A stretch of 64,000 nt of DNA from Niveomyces insectorum RCEF 264 (taxonomy: Eukaryota > Ascomycota > Sordariomycetes > Hypocreales > Cordycipitaceae), in NCBI GenBank assembly GCA_001636815.1, contig AZHD01000005.1, positions 1,217,560 to 1,281,559 on the forward strand. The letters are read 5' to 3'. The notes below the pieces were generated by a model. The model was given only the letters and a program-made list of their open reading frames with translations. It was not told the DNA's origin and searched no databases. The translations under genes were made by a program, and so were the position numbers. Numbering within the stretch: the first letter of the stretch is position 1; every line of letters starts with the position of its first letter. Of the stretch, positions 12,636 through 24,871 are shown in pieces.

Positions 12636-13746
12636 ACGGGAGTAGACAGGAGACGGTTTTTTCATTTCTTGGGCCGCTGCAGAACTCTTCATGGTCTCGA
12701 CACACCTTGTCATCGTTCCTGCATCAGGGACGTGTTCCCGTATTACGGCGTGAACCGGACAGCGATCCAACAACCTAGCATGTTTAGACGTCAGCCTTAA
12801 GCCGCAGAATTAGGTCAAGTTTTGAGTTTGGTCAAACTGTTTGTTTTGTTTTGTTTTCTTATTTTATTATCTCTTTTTTTTGTTTTGGCTGTCCTCGGGA
12901 AAAGACCGTAAATGTACTCTTCAACTTGCCGCTTTCTAAAAATTGACTTCAGTTGAACAACCAAAAGACGAAAATCTTCGGCTCACTGCTATGAGGGAAC
13001 AGCCTTACAGCCCTATTTGTCTCAGATGCCCTTTTGCAAGAACCGGTGAAGAATGGCCCGCGGTCGAAATAAGAACATCTGCCGCGCTGCCAATAGCGTG
13101 GGTTGCTATTTTGGTTTAGCGTCGATCCGCGAACCCCCTTTGCGTGCGTGCCCTGGAAATTAGAGTAGCCACGCCCCCGTAACTATGGCGCTAAGAAGAG
13201 GAAACAAAACGAAACGAAACAAAACAAAACGGAGCTCTGCTCAGAAACCAGAAAAGACGCCCCGAGGAAAAGAACAGACGGGGTGGAGCCGATTGGAAAC
13301 GGACGAATCGGACAGCAGAATGGAACGGGACGGCTGAAAAGTGGAGTATCCCGTTCCCACCTTCCTCGTCTTGGGAGGAGGGAAGGAACGGGGTCGTTCC
13401 TTCTGGGTCTGGGGCAAGGCTCTGTCCAGATCTCATTTCTTATTTTCATTCTAATTTTTTTATTTTTTGGCTTCTTCTCGTTGCTTCATTTTGTGCGTTT
13501 GTCTTTGCATCGTTTCAGTGCATCAGCGTCCTCTCCGTTTCTGCATTTTTTTTATTCCTCCTTGTCCAATTACACCGACGTCCTTTGATTGCGTGACATT
13601 GCGCGTCGGCCGTTGATGCATGTTGTCTGCGCGGTTTTGCTCGCCATTGAGGGCGATTGCGCCTTTGGGACGTCATTTTGCTTGACCTGACGATCGATCT
13701 ACGTTACGACCTCTTCTTTTGTCTCTTCCCTTCCCCTCCCCCCTCC
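12636..13746. other. Intergenic, no recognisable gene
   Basis: About 1.1 kb with T-rich blocks (12840-12890 and 13440-13470), an AACGAAACGAAAC simple-repeat patch near 13200-13230, and the C-rich leader of the ankyrin-CorA gene. The minus-strand ORFs around 13183-13449 have no family features. Confidence 0.6.
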
Positions 13747-16700
13747 ATGGCCAGCATCGCCAGCAGCGCCCCCGACGCGCGCCACCTCGATCTCATCGCC
13801 GCCTCGGCCCGCGCCAGCGAGGCCCGCGTCCGCGAGCTCTTCGACGAGTACCCCGTCTGGTCCTCCCAGCACGATCTCGATGCCCTCCGCCAGGCCCTGC
13901 AAAAGGTCGCCGCCCGCGGCAACCTCGCCGTCGCCCGCCTGCTCCTCGAAGGGCGCCGGCCTCGAGCCCGCCCGCGACAGCGAGGCCGCTGCCCTGTTCC
14001 GTGCCGCCGAGGCCGGCCACGTCGCACTCGTCGCCGAGCTGCTCGCCCGCGGCGCCAACCCGGACGTGGTCGTGCGCGCCCGCCTCGACCAGACGCCACT
14101 CTTTCCCGCCTGCTTCCGCGGCCACAACAAGGTTGTTGCGCTGCTGCTGGAGCACGGAGCCACCGTGCGCGTGCGCGANNNNNNNNNNNNNNNNNNNNNN
14201 NNNNNNNNNNNNNNNNNCGGGCCTCCGTCAGCTAGTAGTAGTGGTGGTGGCGGTGGTGGTGGCGGCGGCGGCGGTGGAGGCAATGCGTCACTTGGCGGAA
14301 AGAGCTCAAGGGACGGCAACCCGTCGTTTGGCGGACTGGGTCCGGAAAGTGGTGGAAATCCGTCGTTCGGTGGATTGGGCCCAGGAAGTGCTGGAAACCC
14401 GTCGTTTGGTGGATTGGGTCCAGGAAGTGCTGGAAACCCATCGTTTGGTAGGACAGGCAAAGGTGGCAACCCGTCGTCTGGCGGATTGGCTCCGAGCGGC
14501 GGCGGCAACACGTCATTTGGCGGGTCACTCAGCGGTAGCGGCGGCGGCGGCCCGCGCTGGAACCTGGACACGCTGCGGCTGCTTCTCTGGACCACGACCA
14601 ACGACACCACGATCAGGAGCCCGTGGGCGGCGGCAGCGGCAGCGTGCTGGCCACGACGGCTCTGGAGACGCCCGACAACACGGGTCGCACCCCACTGCTG
14701 TGGGCCGCCATCAACGACAACCTGCTGCTGGCCGACGCGCTGCTCAACGGCGCGCTCGGCGGGCGCCGCGCCGTCGCCGACGTGGCCGCCGTCAACAACC
14801 GCGGCCGCAGCGCCCTGGCTGCGCTACGGCGCGGACCCCGACGCCACCAGCGACGGCGGCTGGACCCCGCTGCACAACGCCGCGCAGCAGGGCCACGCCG
14901 GCGTCGTGAGCCAGCTGCTCGACGCCGGCGCCGCCGTCAACCCGCAGCTGTCCAACGGCATGACGCCGCTGCACTGGGCCGCCTTCAACGGCCACGAGCC
15001 CGTCGTGCAGCTGCTGCTCGCGTGCCGCCGCATCAACCCGGACATCAAGGACAGCTTCGACCGCACGCCCATGCTGTGCGCCGCCGAGCGCTTCCACCGC
15101 GACATTGTGCACCTGCTGTCGCCCGTGCACGCCGCCGGACGGCTGCACCCGGCGGCGCGCGCCGCCTGCCAGAAGCTCAAGGCCACCATCGTGGACTTTG
15201 GCAGCTTCCGCGACGGCAAGCAGCACCTCGTGTTCAAGAAGTCCGTCTACGACGTGCTCTACGGCTGGGACGAGGCGAACAAGAAGCCCGAGGTGGACAC
15301 GCAGACCAAGAAAATCAAGCACCAGCCCGATTTCCGGTGGATCCATCTGCCGGCCAACAATGTGCGTTGGTTGTTGTTTTTTTTTAGTGCCAGCACGTAT
15401 TTGTCCGGTATTTTCACGTAACGCACTTACAGCTAACAAGAACCGCCTTCTAGATCGCGTGGGCTGAGGTAAAAACCCAAGGCTGAAAGTCGCTGCTACC
15501 GTTTTCATAAATTGTCTTGTCCGGGGACTAATGGAGGGAAACAGACGTTGCTCGCCAAGTGGTTCATCGAAGGCGGCCACCGGGACATTGAGCCATTCAA
15601 AGCGCTGGAAAAGTGCTTCGACCAGGAACACCGCGGCCCGCGCGCCCACGCGCACTTTATGCGAACCTTTTGCCACCGGATCCCGTCCCTGCCCGTACAC
15701 GGCTCGACGTTGTCGTCGCTGGCCTCTGACAAGGACGACAAGCAGACACCGGTTCCGGCCCTGGCCGCAGAACATACCGATGCCAGTGCCGGCTCGGTGC
15801 GCACCGCCGAGACCAACGGGTCCACCCCTGGAAACGGGACCGTCGGCGGTGGCGGTACTAACACTTCAACGCCCAAAAAGACAAAGGAAGACCCTGGCGA
15901 GGGAACGCCGCGTTCCGAGAACACAAGGCGGAAGGGCAAGGGCGAACAGTTTGCCGAACGGCATCCCCGGCGGGCCAAGCGGAACAACGGCAATCCGGGG
16001 CTGCCGCCGGGGTCAAAGGCTCTCAAGGCCGCGGCACGGGCTGGTGGTGGAGCGGCGGCCGCCCTGGCGACCGGCACCGCAAAAATGCCGCCCTTGAACG
16101 GCAAGATTGTTTTGTTTGTATGTTTTGTTGTGTCGCGACCGTGTTTTTGTGTCTCGTTCTGGTAGCTACGCTGACATATGTCGTAGATGCCCTTTCTTCA
16201 CTACGAAACAGACGAACGCCGCCAGCGGATGAGCCACGTCGTCGACCAAATCCGCCAGGGCTGGGAACCTCCGGAAAAGTCGCCGCCCGACGTCCTGCTC
16301 ATGCACGGCTACCTGAACAACACACCGCCCTTGCATCCCCGTCGGACGCTGGACCAGTTCTTCTACCACGGCATCGACACGTCCACCCGCGACATGGACC
16401 AAGTAGTATACCGATACTGCAGGGAGAACAAGCTGGAGAAGAAGGTCTTTATGGTGGACCAGCTCTGGCTTTGGGTACTGGGAACGGGTATGCTTTCCCT
16501 TTTTTTCTTATTTTCTCTTTTTTCATTTTTTTTCTTTTCAGTTGGCATTTTCTAACAGCAAACGCTTCTCCCTAACCAGACCTGGTCGTGACGTGTTTCC
16601 CACAACGCTGGGACCAACCCAGCCGCGACCCGCTCAACGTTGTCGCCGGCATCATCGAAGAGACCAACGCCAAGACCCGCCCGCCCATTCTGTCCGTCTA

Positions 16701-18693
16701 CGACCTGGCCATGCTCATCACCAACCGCTGTTCTGGCATGTTTGACCGCTACCGCCTCGCCGACCAAGAGTTCCAGTTCCTCGACATGTTTGAGAGCTCC
16801 ATCGGTACCGTGACCAACACCGAGAGCGAGCTGTTCCGTCGTTTCAACAAGGCCTCCGCACTGTCCGCCAAGTGGCTGGAGCTGCACCAGCAACCCACGC
16901 GGCGCTTGAACAGCGAGCTGCTGTCGTCCATGCCGGCGCCACCGTTGTCGTCGTCATCTTCGGCAGCGGCAGCAGCGGCTTCGTCGGACCCGTCGCCGTC
17001 ATCGTCCTCGTCGTCGCTTAAGACGAAGGGCTCCCATGATGACGACAATCACAGCAACAACGACAACAACGATCAAACGCAACTGCTGCGTGCCGGCATG
17101 CCGGTCTTCCCAGACGCACTGCTCGACATTGGCACCGAGACGTCGCTGCTGGCCGAGATCAAGGACATCCGCGACGAGCTGAACATTCTAGCCGTGATTT
17201 TGGATTCGCAAATGGCCATGGTGGAGCAGTTTGAGAGCAACATCATTGACGAGCTGCGGCCCGAGGGGAGCGCATCGTCGCGCCGTGGCGGCGGGGGCGG
17301 TGGTGGCGGTGGTGCTGCCGTCCTCGCGGGTGGTGGTGGTGGTGGCGGGGGCGGCGCAGGAGGAGGTGGAGGCGGAGGTGGAGGTGGCGGCGGGGGCGGT
17401 GGTGCCGGCAGCGAGACCGGCCACACGGTGACCGTCGACGGCGTCGTGGCCGAGGTCCGCAAGCGGTCGCGCGAGCAGCGCCGCGGCCTCGAGGTCCACC
17501 GCAAGGACATTGACCGCATGGACCGCCAGGCCGAGAGCATCTACCTCAACCTCACGCACCTGCTCGACCTCAAGCAGAAGCACTCCAACGCCCTCGAGGC
17601 CCGCTTCGCCCGCGACCACGCCATGATCGCCGCGCGCCAGGGCCAGACCATCATGACCTTTACCATTGTCACCATCCTGTTTCTGCCCATGTCCTTTATC
17701 GCCGCGTTCTTCTCCATCCAGATCAGCGACTGGCAGCGCGACCTGACCATGGGCTACGTGTCCAAGTACATGTTCGGCATCGGCCTGGGCATCTCGATCC
17801 CGCTCATCATCATGGCCTTTACGGTGGCGGACATTTACGACGCCGTGTACAACCTGTTTGCCGCACTCGAGACACTGGGGGCGCGCGGGATCCTGTTGCC
17901 CTGGCGGTGGCGGTGGTGGCGGCGCCTGCGGCTCCAATCCATTGCCGGCGGCGTCACGAAAAAGAGAAGATCCACCACCACCGGCCCCAAGGGCAGCCTG
18001 AGCTACGACGACAACAACAACAACAGCATGAGCGACGACGACGACGACAGCGGTGGCCGCGGCCCGAAGCCGGACCGCCCCAAGCGGTCGTTTGCCGGCA
18101 GTGACCGTCTATGGCGGAGGAGTGGCGGAGGCCGGACCGTCGGCAGCGGCGGTGGTGGTGGTGGCCGACCCGCTGCCGCCGACCGCACCTCCGGCAGTCA
18201 GCACGCCCGCTACGCATCCACGGACGACGGCGGTGGCGGCGCCGGGACCGCGCCTGCGTTGTTCCGACGGTCGTCGTCCTATCAACAACGGCCGCAAGCC
18301 AACGGCAGCAGCAGCAACAACAACAACAGCTACAATAACTACAGTTACAACTACAACAACAGCTACGATATCAACAACAACAACCTGCACCAGCCGCACG
18401 CGCTCCCCTGGGCCACCAGCAGTGGTGGCGGCGAACATGGCGTGCAGCACGCCGACCCGGGCACGGCCGGGGGCGCCCAGATGTTCTCGGGCTATGGAGG
18501 CCAGGGCGGCAACCCCGGCAACCCCAGCAGCCGCAAGTACAGCGTCGGCAGCAACAGCGGCGTCGACGCGGGCCGGGGGTGGTCAAGCTTTGAGCGGGCC
18601 CGGGCGCCGGTGCCGCAGCCGCAGAGGCCTGACGCCGACCTCGAAAAGGGGACGGCGGGCCTTCAGATCCTCGTGGAGCGCGATACGGGTTGA
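13747..18693 (+). CDS. Ankyrin-repeat protein fused to CorA-like divalent-cation transporter (frame interrupted, gap inside)
   Basis: Exons: 13747-15361, 15454-15468 (a 15-nt microexon, IAWAE), 15545-16117, 16187-16487, 16580-18693; roughly 1540 aa. The first exon encodes ankyrin repeats (RGNLAVARLLLEG, AGHVALVAELLARGANPD, GWTPLHNAAQQGHAGVVSQLLDAGAAVN, MTPLHWAAFNGHEPVVQLLL) broken by a Gly/Asn-rich repeat block. Exons 2-5 carry the soluble CorA-like domain (FRWIHLPANN joined to IAWAE and TLLAKWFIEGGHRDIEPF) and two membrane spans near 17641-17717 and 17755-17835. The usual GMN signature after the first span is not present; the loop reads FFSIQISDWQRD. Three 1-nt frame changes occur in exon 1 (13951-13953 one base extra, 14585-14590 one missing, 14815-14826 one extra), plus a 39-N gap. 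Sequencing error is likelier than decay because the rest is conserved. The C-terminus is a long Gly/Asn/Ser-rich tail. Confidence 0.8.
14179..14217. other. Assembly gap (39 N)
   Basis: A run of 39 N inside an ankyrin-coding exon, directly before a poly-Gly and 39-bp repeat block. The true length is unknown; the frame happens to continue through it. Confidence 0.99.
14315..14542 (+). repeat. In-frame 39-bp tandem repeat, about six units
   Basis: Units begin at 14315, 14354, 14393, 14432 (shortened to 33 bp), 14465 and 14504. They encode variants of GNPSFGGLGPGSA. The repeat sits between ankyrin repeats of the ankyrin-CorA protein, next to the assembly gap, so copy number may be collapsed. Confidence 0.85.
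17285..17406 (+). repeat. GGN triplet run encoding poly-Gly
   Basis: About 120 bases of GGT/GGC/GGA triplets with few interruptions. It inserts a flexible Gly-rich linker into the soluble CorA-like domain, between DELRPEGSASSRR and VAEVRKRSREQRR, ahead of the long helix that leads to the membrane. Confidence 0.85.
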
Positions 18694-19429
18694 TATAAAA
18701 TCTTTTTTTTTCCCCTTTTTTTTCTTGCGTACATAAAAGTTTTGTGTTTTCTTGCTTGTCATTCTATATTTTGGGGTCTTATGGCCCTTTTGAACCCGTG
18801 TTTTCTTATTCTGGCGGCATTTCTCTTTCTTTTCTGGAAGCCGGAATTGGTTATAGCAGTTTCGGTCCACGAACGATCTTGATGATATGATTGCACACAT
18901 ACAGCTACAGCTTTCCATACGCCTGTGAATACATCGTTTCTAGATGCCAGAGAAAAGGTCTTGTGAAGCCCAGCGCAACGATGACGGACGACTAGGCACA
19001 CGACGTGAGCGTGCCGACGCTGGAAACAGCCGTCCACTCGATACGCCAATTTCTAACAGAACACAGGAGGGTTACACGGCTGTCGTCCGTTTTGCAACGA
19101 AGCATATCCAAATCCTCAAGATCAAGCACGCAGAAAGAAAAACTTTGTATTTCGTTGGAAATTCTAGATAATCATCGATGAAACCTCGTAGTCGAAGAAA
19201 CACAGCTCCAAAACAGCGCCACACTCGTCGGACACCCCCGTTTTATTTGTATGTTTTTAATTCGGCGTTTTTTCCTCCATGCGAGGATGCTTCATGTTTG
19301 TTGCAATGAAATGCCATGCATGTTCGCTCGGTATAATTGTCGTTAGAAAAGCAAAGAAAGAAAGCAAGAGACAAACTTCGTCTCGTGTCGTCACGTCGTG
19401 CATGGATCCTTGTGGACCGGGCCTGAACT
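18694..19429. other. Convergent 3' intergenic region
   Basis: About 0.7 kb between two genes that point at each other. It holds T-rich 3' flanks on the left (18700-18840) and AT-rich sequence on the right. No ORF of note. Confidence 0.6.
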
Positions 19430-21467
19430 CTACTCGGGCTTCCTCCCGTAGCAGTAGTATCTAGACAGACATTGTTAGAATGCTTGATGGCAGAATACTG
19501 AGACAGAAAAGGTTATAGCAGAATGCTCCACGTACGCAGGCCAGTATGCGTGCATGTTCGTGTTGCGGAGGTCCTTGCGGGCCTCGGCACACAGCACAAT
19601 GGTTTCCTCCGCCGTCATGGCCAGGCCACGGGTCAGCAGGGCCAAGAAGAGCCCCTCGAGCCCGCCCTCGACATTGGCCAGCGTCCACAGGCCCAAGGTC
19701 TTCGCTTTCTTATCGCGCGGCCAGCCGTTGGTCGGCCATTTGTACAGCTCAAAGACGACATCCACAAAACCGGCTTCCTCCATCATGGTCTTGTACTTGG
19801 GTGCCACGTCAATGGGGCGTCCAAGACGAGCCGATGCCTCCGTGGCCAAGGTGGTCAACCGGAGAAGCGAGCAATCGGCTGGCATCGTGTTGTCGTCGCA
19901 CCGGGGCGGAAAGGTGCCATCATGCATTTCGAGATAACCGCCGGGCTCGAGGTTGCTGTACCTGCCAGTTAGCCGCGTATCAAGGTATAAAAGCAAGGGA
20001 AACAAAAAGAATAGAAAAGAAAAGAAAAGAAAAGAGAAAAAAGCAAAACCGGATCACGTACTCGAAGCATTTCTGAACCATGCTCTGGACGTCCGAAAAG
20101 CAGCCCAGCAAAGCCCGCCACCAGATGAAATCAAATTTTTTGCTCCACGTCCATTCCTTCTCAATGTCGTCGACCTCAAATGAGCAGTTGGGCGGAACAC
20201 TTTATCGGCGAAAAACAAGGGAAAAGGTTGAGCATTAGCACGGGCAGCAACCAGGCAGAAAGACAAGCATATAAAACTCACAACTCGGGTTGGATCGGGC
20301 TGAGGTCCACTCCGATGACCTCTGCTTCCGGATGCTCATCGGCTGCAACGACAATGAGTTAGCAAAAAATTACCCCCACGGCACATTTGCATGCGAGGGA
20401 CAGCCCAAAAGCAGCAACACACCATACTCCATGGCCCAAATGCCGGTTCCCGTGCCCAGATCCAGTACTCGCTTCGCGCCGGCGGCCTTTGGGCAGCAAC
20501 AGAGGGCTCCTTCAAAGGTCAATCGGTGGGCATCTACGATGGGTGAGTTAGCGTTCGTCCGTTGCGTTGCCATGTGGTATGGGCCTTCAGAATACTCACG
20601 GTGTTGGATTTCGAGGCGGTTGTTTTCGGGCTGTGTTTTCGCAATTGCAGGTCAGCCATCTGGGCAAGACACCGAGAAAGAAAGAGAATGCGGATTCATA
20701 CATCGTCGTTGGGACACCAATATTCTAGACAGGAACCGTTAGTATCTGTCTGCGTCGTCTCCTTTCAGGTCCACCTTGGATGCGGGCAAAACACGTACTT
20801 CCTGCACTCAACGAATGATATGTCCGGCCGTTTTCGTAACGAAATTCGCGGATGCTGTCGGTCAACGAGGTGAGAGACGAGTACGAAAGAGACTACATGC
20901 AAGCAAGCGCTCGCGCGCGGCGAGTCAGTCACGCAAACAACGGCAAGACAGTTGACACAGCACGAAGCAACAACGTTCAAGACGAGAAAAGGAAAAAAAG
21001 GGGGGGATGTCTTACTCCGACTGCAGAGTCCGTATCGCTGAAGTCGAGTTCATTGGCCTCGCCAGCTGCGGCAGCCGGGTCGTCATCAGCGGCCGGTGTC
21101 GCCGCAGACGCCTCTGCCACCGGCTCGGCAACGGCTGGTTCGGCGCCCGCTGGTCCGGCGCCTGCTGATTCAGCACCCGCCGTGACAGTCGTCGGGGGCG
21201 TATCTACCGTTGATTCGATTGCGGCGGCGGTTTCGGCCGGAACGGCAGCCTCCGCCGGCTCATCAAGCGGAACGGATTTCGTTGCAGGTGCGACGGCGGC
21301 CGCGGCTGCGTCCTGTGTGTGCGTGCTCCGTTAGACGTCGTGCTTTTCCGTACACCGCCTCCTCGGCGGTTCCGTGAACGGAAGACCACAAAGGAGACGA
21401 CCAGAAAAGAAAAAAAACTGCTACATACCGAGGATGCAAGGCGCCCCTTTCCTTCGGTATTCGACAT
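19430..21467 (-). CDS. LaeA-like SAM-dependent methyltransferase (ten exons)
   Basis: Exons in coding order: 21467-21429, 21312-21016, 20892-20799, 20724-20702, 20630-20600, 20533-20423, 20342-20282, 20199-20062, 19961-19536, 19460-19430; all phases join, giving 416 aa. The N-terminus is Ala/acid-rich and unconserved. The methyltransferase part starts SIREFRYENGRTYHSL and continues KYWCPNDDPENNRLEIQH. SAM motif I is VLDLGTGTG (residues 184-192). Later come EVIGVDLSPIQPEFVPPN, FEVDDIEKEWTW and LEPGGYLEMHDG, ending in AYYCYGRKPE. This arrangement is typical of the large fungal family related to LaeA, a regulator of secondary metabolism and development. Most members are uncharacterised, so orthology to LaeA itself is not claimed. 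Two exons are only 23 and 31 nt. No biosynthetic backbone gene lies nearby. Confidence 0.85.
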
Positions 21468-21594
21468 GGTGATTGTCTCGACTTTGTCGAGTTTTTCTTG
21501 AGATTCTGCTTGTTTGTTTTGTTGTGTCAGCGGGAGACAAGCCCTCCCGAAAAAGAGACGTGAAGGTGCATATAAAGAAAGTTGATGGAGAGGG

Positions 21595-21620
21595 AGCAGC
21601 AGCAGCAGCAGCAGCAGCAG
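21595..21620. repeat. AGC triplet microsatellite
   Basis: An uninterrupted AGC run of about nine units, upstream of the LaeA-like gene and outside coding sequence. Confidence 0.9.
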
Positions 21621-22099
21621 TCAACAGCAGGAACAGGAGCAGAAATAGCAAACCAACACCCCAACAACTGCAAGCGAAACAGCAAGAATGCATCCATCCC
21701 ATATTTGTGGGAGACTCCGTCCAAAGCCAAGTAATGCTTCGTGCACACGAGTCGCCCCCCACAACCCCATCCCGGCGCATTCCTATCGTTGGCTGAACAG
21801 CCAGGGGTGGTTGTCCTGCAATATTTCGCAGTGACCGCAGGCAAAAGAGGGCACACCGTCGAAAGGTCCCACTTGGCCTACCGCGGCATAGCGTCCCATG
21901 CGAAACGGCAGTCAACGGCATCCGTCTCCTTTTTCTCTGCTGATTTTCTGGTCACCACGCAAGACCAACCCACACACCACACCGTCTCCGAGCCATTTCT
22001 CGACACGTTTTGCTCTGCGAAGAGATGCGAACGGATAGCACAGACGAATAAAAACAGAGATTGTGCGGCGGAACTCACAGAAACGACTCGTATGAGAAC

Positions 22100-22103
<4 letters not shown>

Positions 22104-22131
<28 letters not shown>
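22104..22131. repeat. CT dinucleotide microsatellite
   Basis: Uninterrupted TC/CT repeats, about 13-14 units, in intergenic DNA. Confidence 0.9.
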
Positions 22132-22136
<5 letters not shown>

Positions 22137-24871
22137 ATCTGTCGTTGGCAAACAAAGCCGAGGATCGAATGTCGCGATAAGGCAAATGGCAGCCAGCGAC
22201 CCTGGACTGCTGTGTTTCTTGAATGGCTGCCAGTTCGTATCCAATTCGATTTCTGTGCTTCTCACCGATGCCTATGTTTATGTCGAATTGGTTCGCAGTC
22301 GAGGGCGACAGCCCCCCAAATTGACAGGCTGCAAGGTGTCCAGGCGGAACGGCATCCGGTTTGCTGTCAAGAAGGTGACAGGCCAAGCGTGGAGAAGAAG
22401 AAGAAGAAGAAACTGAAAAAAGAAAATGACAAAAGACAAAATGGTATCGTCAACGAATGAGAAGGGAAAATGGGATGCGAAGGCAGGATGGCGATATGAC
22501 AGATCGGAAAGCCGACAAAAAAGGGATGGGGCATTCGGGCATGGGTGACCGCTAGAAAGGGGGAAGGAGCATCTCGTACGGAAAGTACGACGTTCGAACG
22601 TTCGACGCAAGGGCAACAACCTCAGCTGCGCGCTCTTTGTGTACTTTGTACGGAGTACTTCGTGCCGAATCGCACCTGCAAGGTTCGTGAGGTCGGTGCA
22701 ACGTATCGATTGTATGTGGCTGTCTACGAGGAGTACTTATCCGTACAAGGTGCTTCATCTACAAAAAAAAGTAGAAAGTACCCCCCCCGTACGACGTACG
22801 AGAACAACTCGACGCGGAAGGTGCGTTGCGGGCTTCCAGCAGCTGCAAGGAAGGAGCTGGCCGCCCATGGGTGCGGTGCTAGGCCTGTTTCGGGGTAGCC
22901 CATATGGTCTCGGTTGGGGAAGGTGGGGCGGCGGCGGTGTTCCCTGGCCCCTCTCGTGACGGCGGACGCGCCGGAAAAGGGATGGGATCGCCGTGCCCGT
23001 CGACAATGCGAAGAAAAACGACGGAAAAGGTTAGGGCGGGCGCGGACCGCGGCCGTTACACTAGAGAACGAAGCACGTTGTGCTCCGCAAAAAGGTTCTT
23101 TGCACAGTGTTAGCCGTCCTCGTACTTCTGGAAGCATGGCGGAATCACGATGTTCCCTCAGAGCACAACGTAACTCCGAACATCCGCTAGAGTCGCAGGG
23201 CCGCACCTTCCCTCACGTCAAATTTCATGTTAGCGTGCCCGTGCTTTGTGCCTTCCCGTTGGTTACGTTATGAGCCGATACGGAAGGTGGGGGTTGCGGT
23301 GAGGGTTCCTTCCGTACTGTATTACGAGGCCTCGTTCCTTCTTCTTTTCTTTCTTGTGCAAATGGCCAGCGAAAGACACAGAGCACGTCAAGTGCGCCGG
23401 CCATTTGCGCCTCGCGACGAAAACGAAACAGGACGCCGCCAAATGGCCTTCATTTCGAGTGACCATGTGTGCGTCGACGCCACGTTCCGGAGAACGGACG
23501 CCTGCAGGAAAGTGTGGCTTGCGTGCAGGAAGGCCGAACAAATACAAGTCCGGCAGGCAAAAGGACGAAAGTCGGGGCAAGGCAAAAGAAAAGGAGGGAA
23601 AGATGAGGGGAAAAACGATTGAATACAAAGTCGAGCCCACCACCTGGTTTACGTTTACCACCAGTCTTCTATCTCCGTTCGTGCAGATGTCGGAATCCAG
23701 ACGCCGTCGTTGGGTGGTCATCTGGCGCTGTTGCCAGGCTGCTAGAAAAAGGGGCAAAAACGGCCACGACACAATCATGCAGCCCACACGTCACAAAAAC
23801 AAAAGCGGTACGCATTGCGCAAGAAATGACCCGTTCGGAAGCCCACCTCTAAACAGAGCATGCGCACAGGAATAAAATGAAATGAAATCAAATCAAAATA
23901 TTACTTTGAAAAATAGGGACAAATGAAAAGGCTGTCGTCTACTGCTTGGTCGGCCAATTGGCCAATGACCACAGAGTAACATTCCCGCGCACAGATCTCT
24001 GTTAGGCCGTCCAATCAATAATGAACACCCTTCCCTTCCGTCAACGTTGGCAGCACTCGGCCCATGTTTTCTTCGGCGTTGGCCGCCGCTCCGTACGGGA
24101 CGTACGGAGTAACGAACGCTGATCCAATACACTGATCGTGCGTATTGTCCGGCTATGCCGTTTCCGTGTGTCCGTTTTTCTTCTTCTTTTTCCTTTTCCC
24201 TTCTTCGTCCTCTCCTGGAAGCCGCACGGTGAACGCTGCATCCGATCTGTTGTGCACTGCGAGAGTGGCCGTGACCTAGAGATCAGACATGATCGTGATC
24301 GGAAGCCCGCCGCCCGCGTCCGGGGAGTGTAGTCTGATTTTTGCGGGTTTTATATGTAGTCGTATGTGTAAGAGAAGAGAGAACCACTTGACAGAACAGA
24401 CACTTCCAATCGGAAAAAAAATATGAAATAAAAATAAGAAAAAAAAAGGACGAAAAAGAGACGAAAAAGAGACTGTAGAGAGGACGGGTTCTGCTGGTGG
24501 AGGGTTGTCCTTCGATGCGTTTATCCCCTTTCCACCAGGCTGAGATCGGCTGAATGTACGGTGGCGTCACGTCGCTGGTTGGCAGGGCTGCACGACAAGT
24601 GGCACAAAAGAAGGCCGACGGAAGAAAATGCTACCTTCGCCCTTCGTTGATCTCTCCGTCGCCGGTAGTCGAGGGGGTGGGAACGAGCTGGCGAGTATGT
24701 TGTTAGTCCCTACGCAAAAGATCCTCAGAGCGTAATCAACCAGTGGGCCTGCTGCTTCTTCTCGGGTGTGTTCCTCACTTTCTTTGTTTTGCCTGCCCCT
24801 TTATCTTGCGTCTTTATTGGCGTTTTTCTCGCCGTGAGCCTCATGTGCCGAGAAAATGACTGCGGCTCATG

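Larger units (their letters stand above)
21468..24871. other. Intergenic, no recognisable gene; simple repeats
   Basis: About 3.4 kb. The left end should be the promoter of the LaeA-like gene (minus strand). It contains an AGC triplet run (21595-21620), a CT dinucleotide run (22104-22131), and copies of the TACGGAGTA motif at about 22648-22658 and 24102-24111. Chance ORFs such as 23354-23875 show no family features. Confidence 0.6.

Noticed and set aside
15362..15453. Reading straight through into the VRWLLFFFSAST extension as the end of an ankyrin-only protein
   Set aside because: It encodes a poly-T-derived Phe run, while a donor, branch site and acceptor give a join that restores the conserved CorA-like segment.
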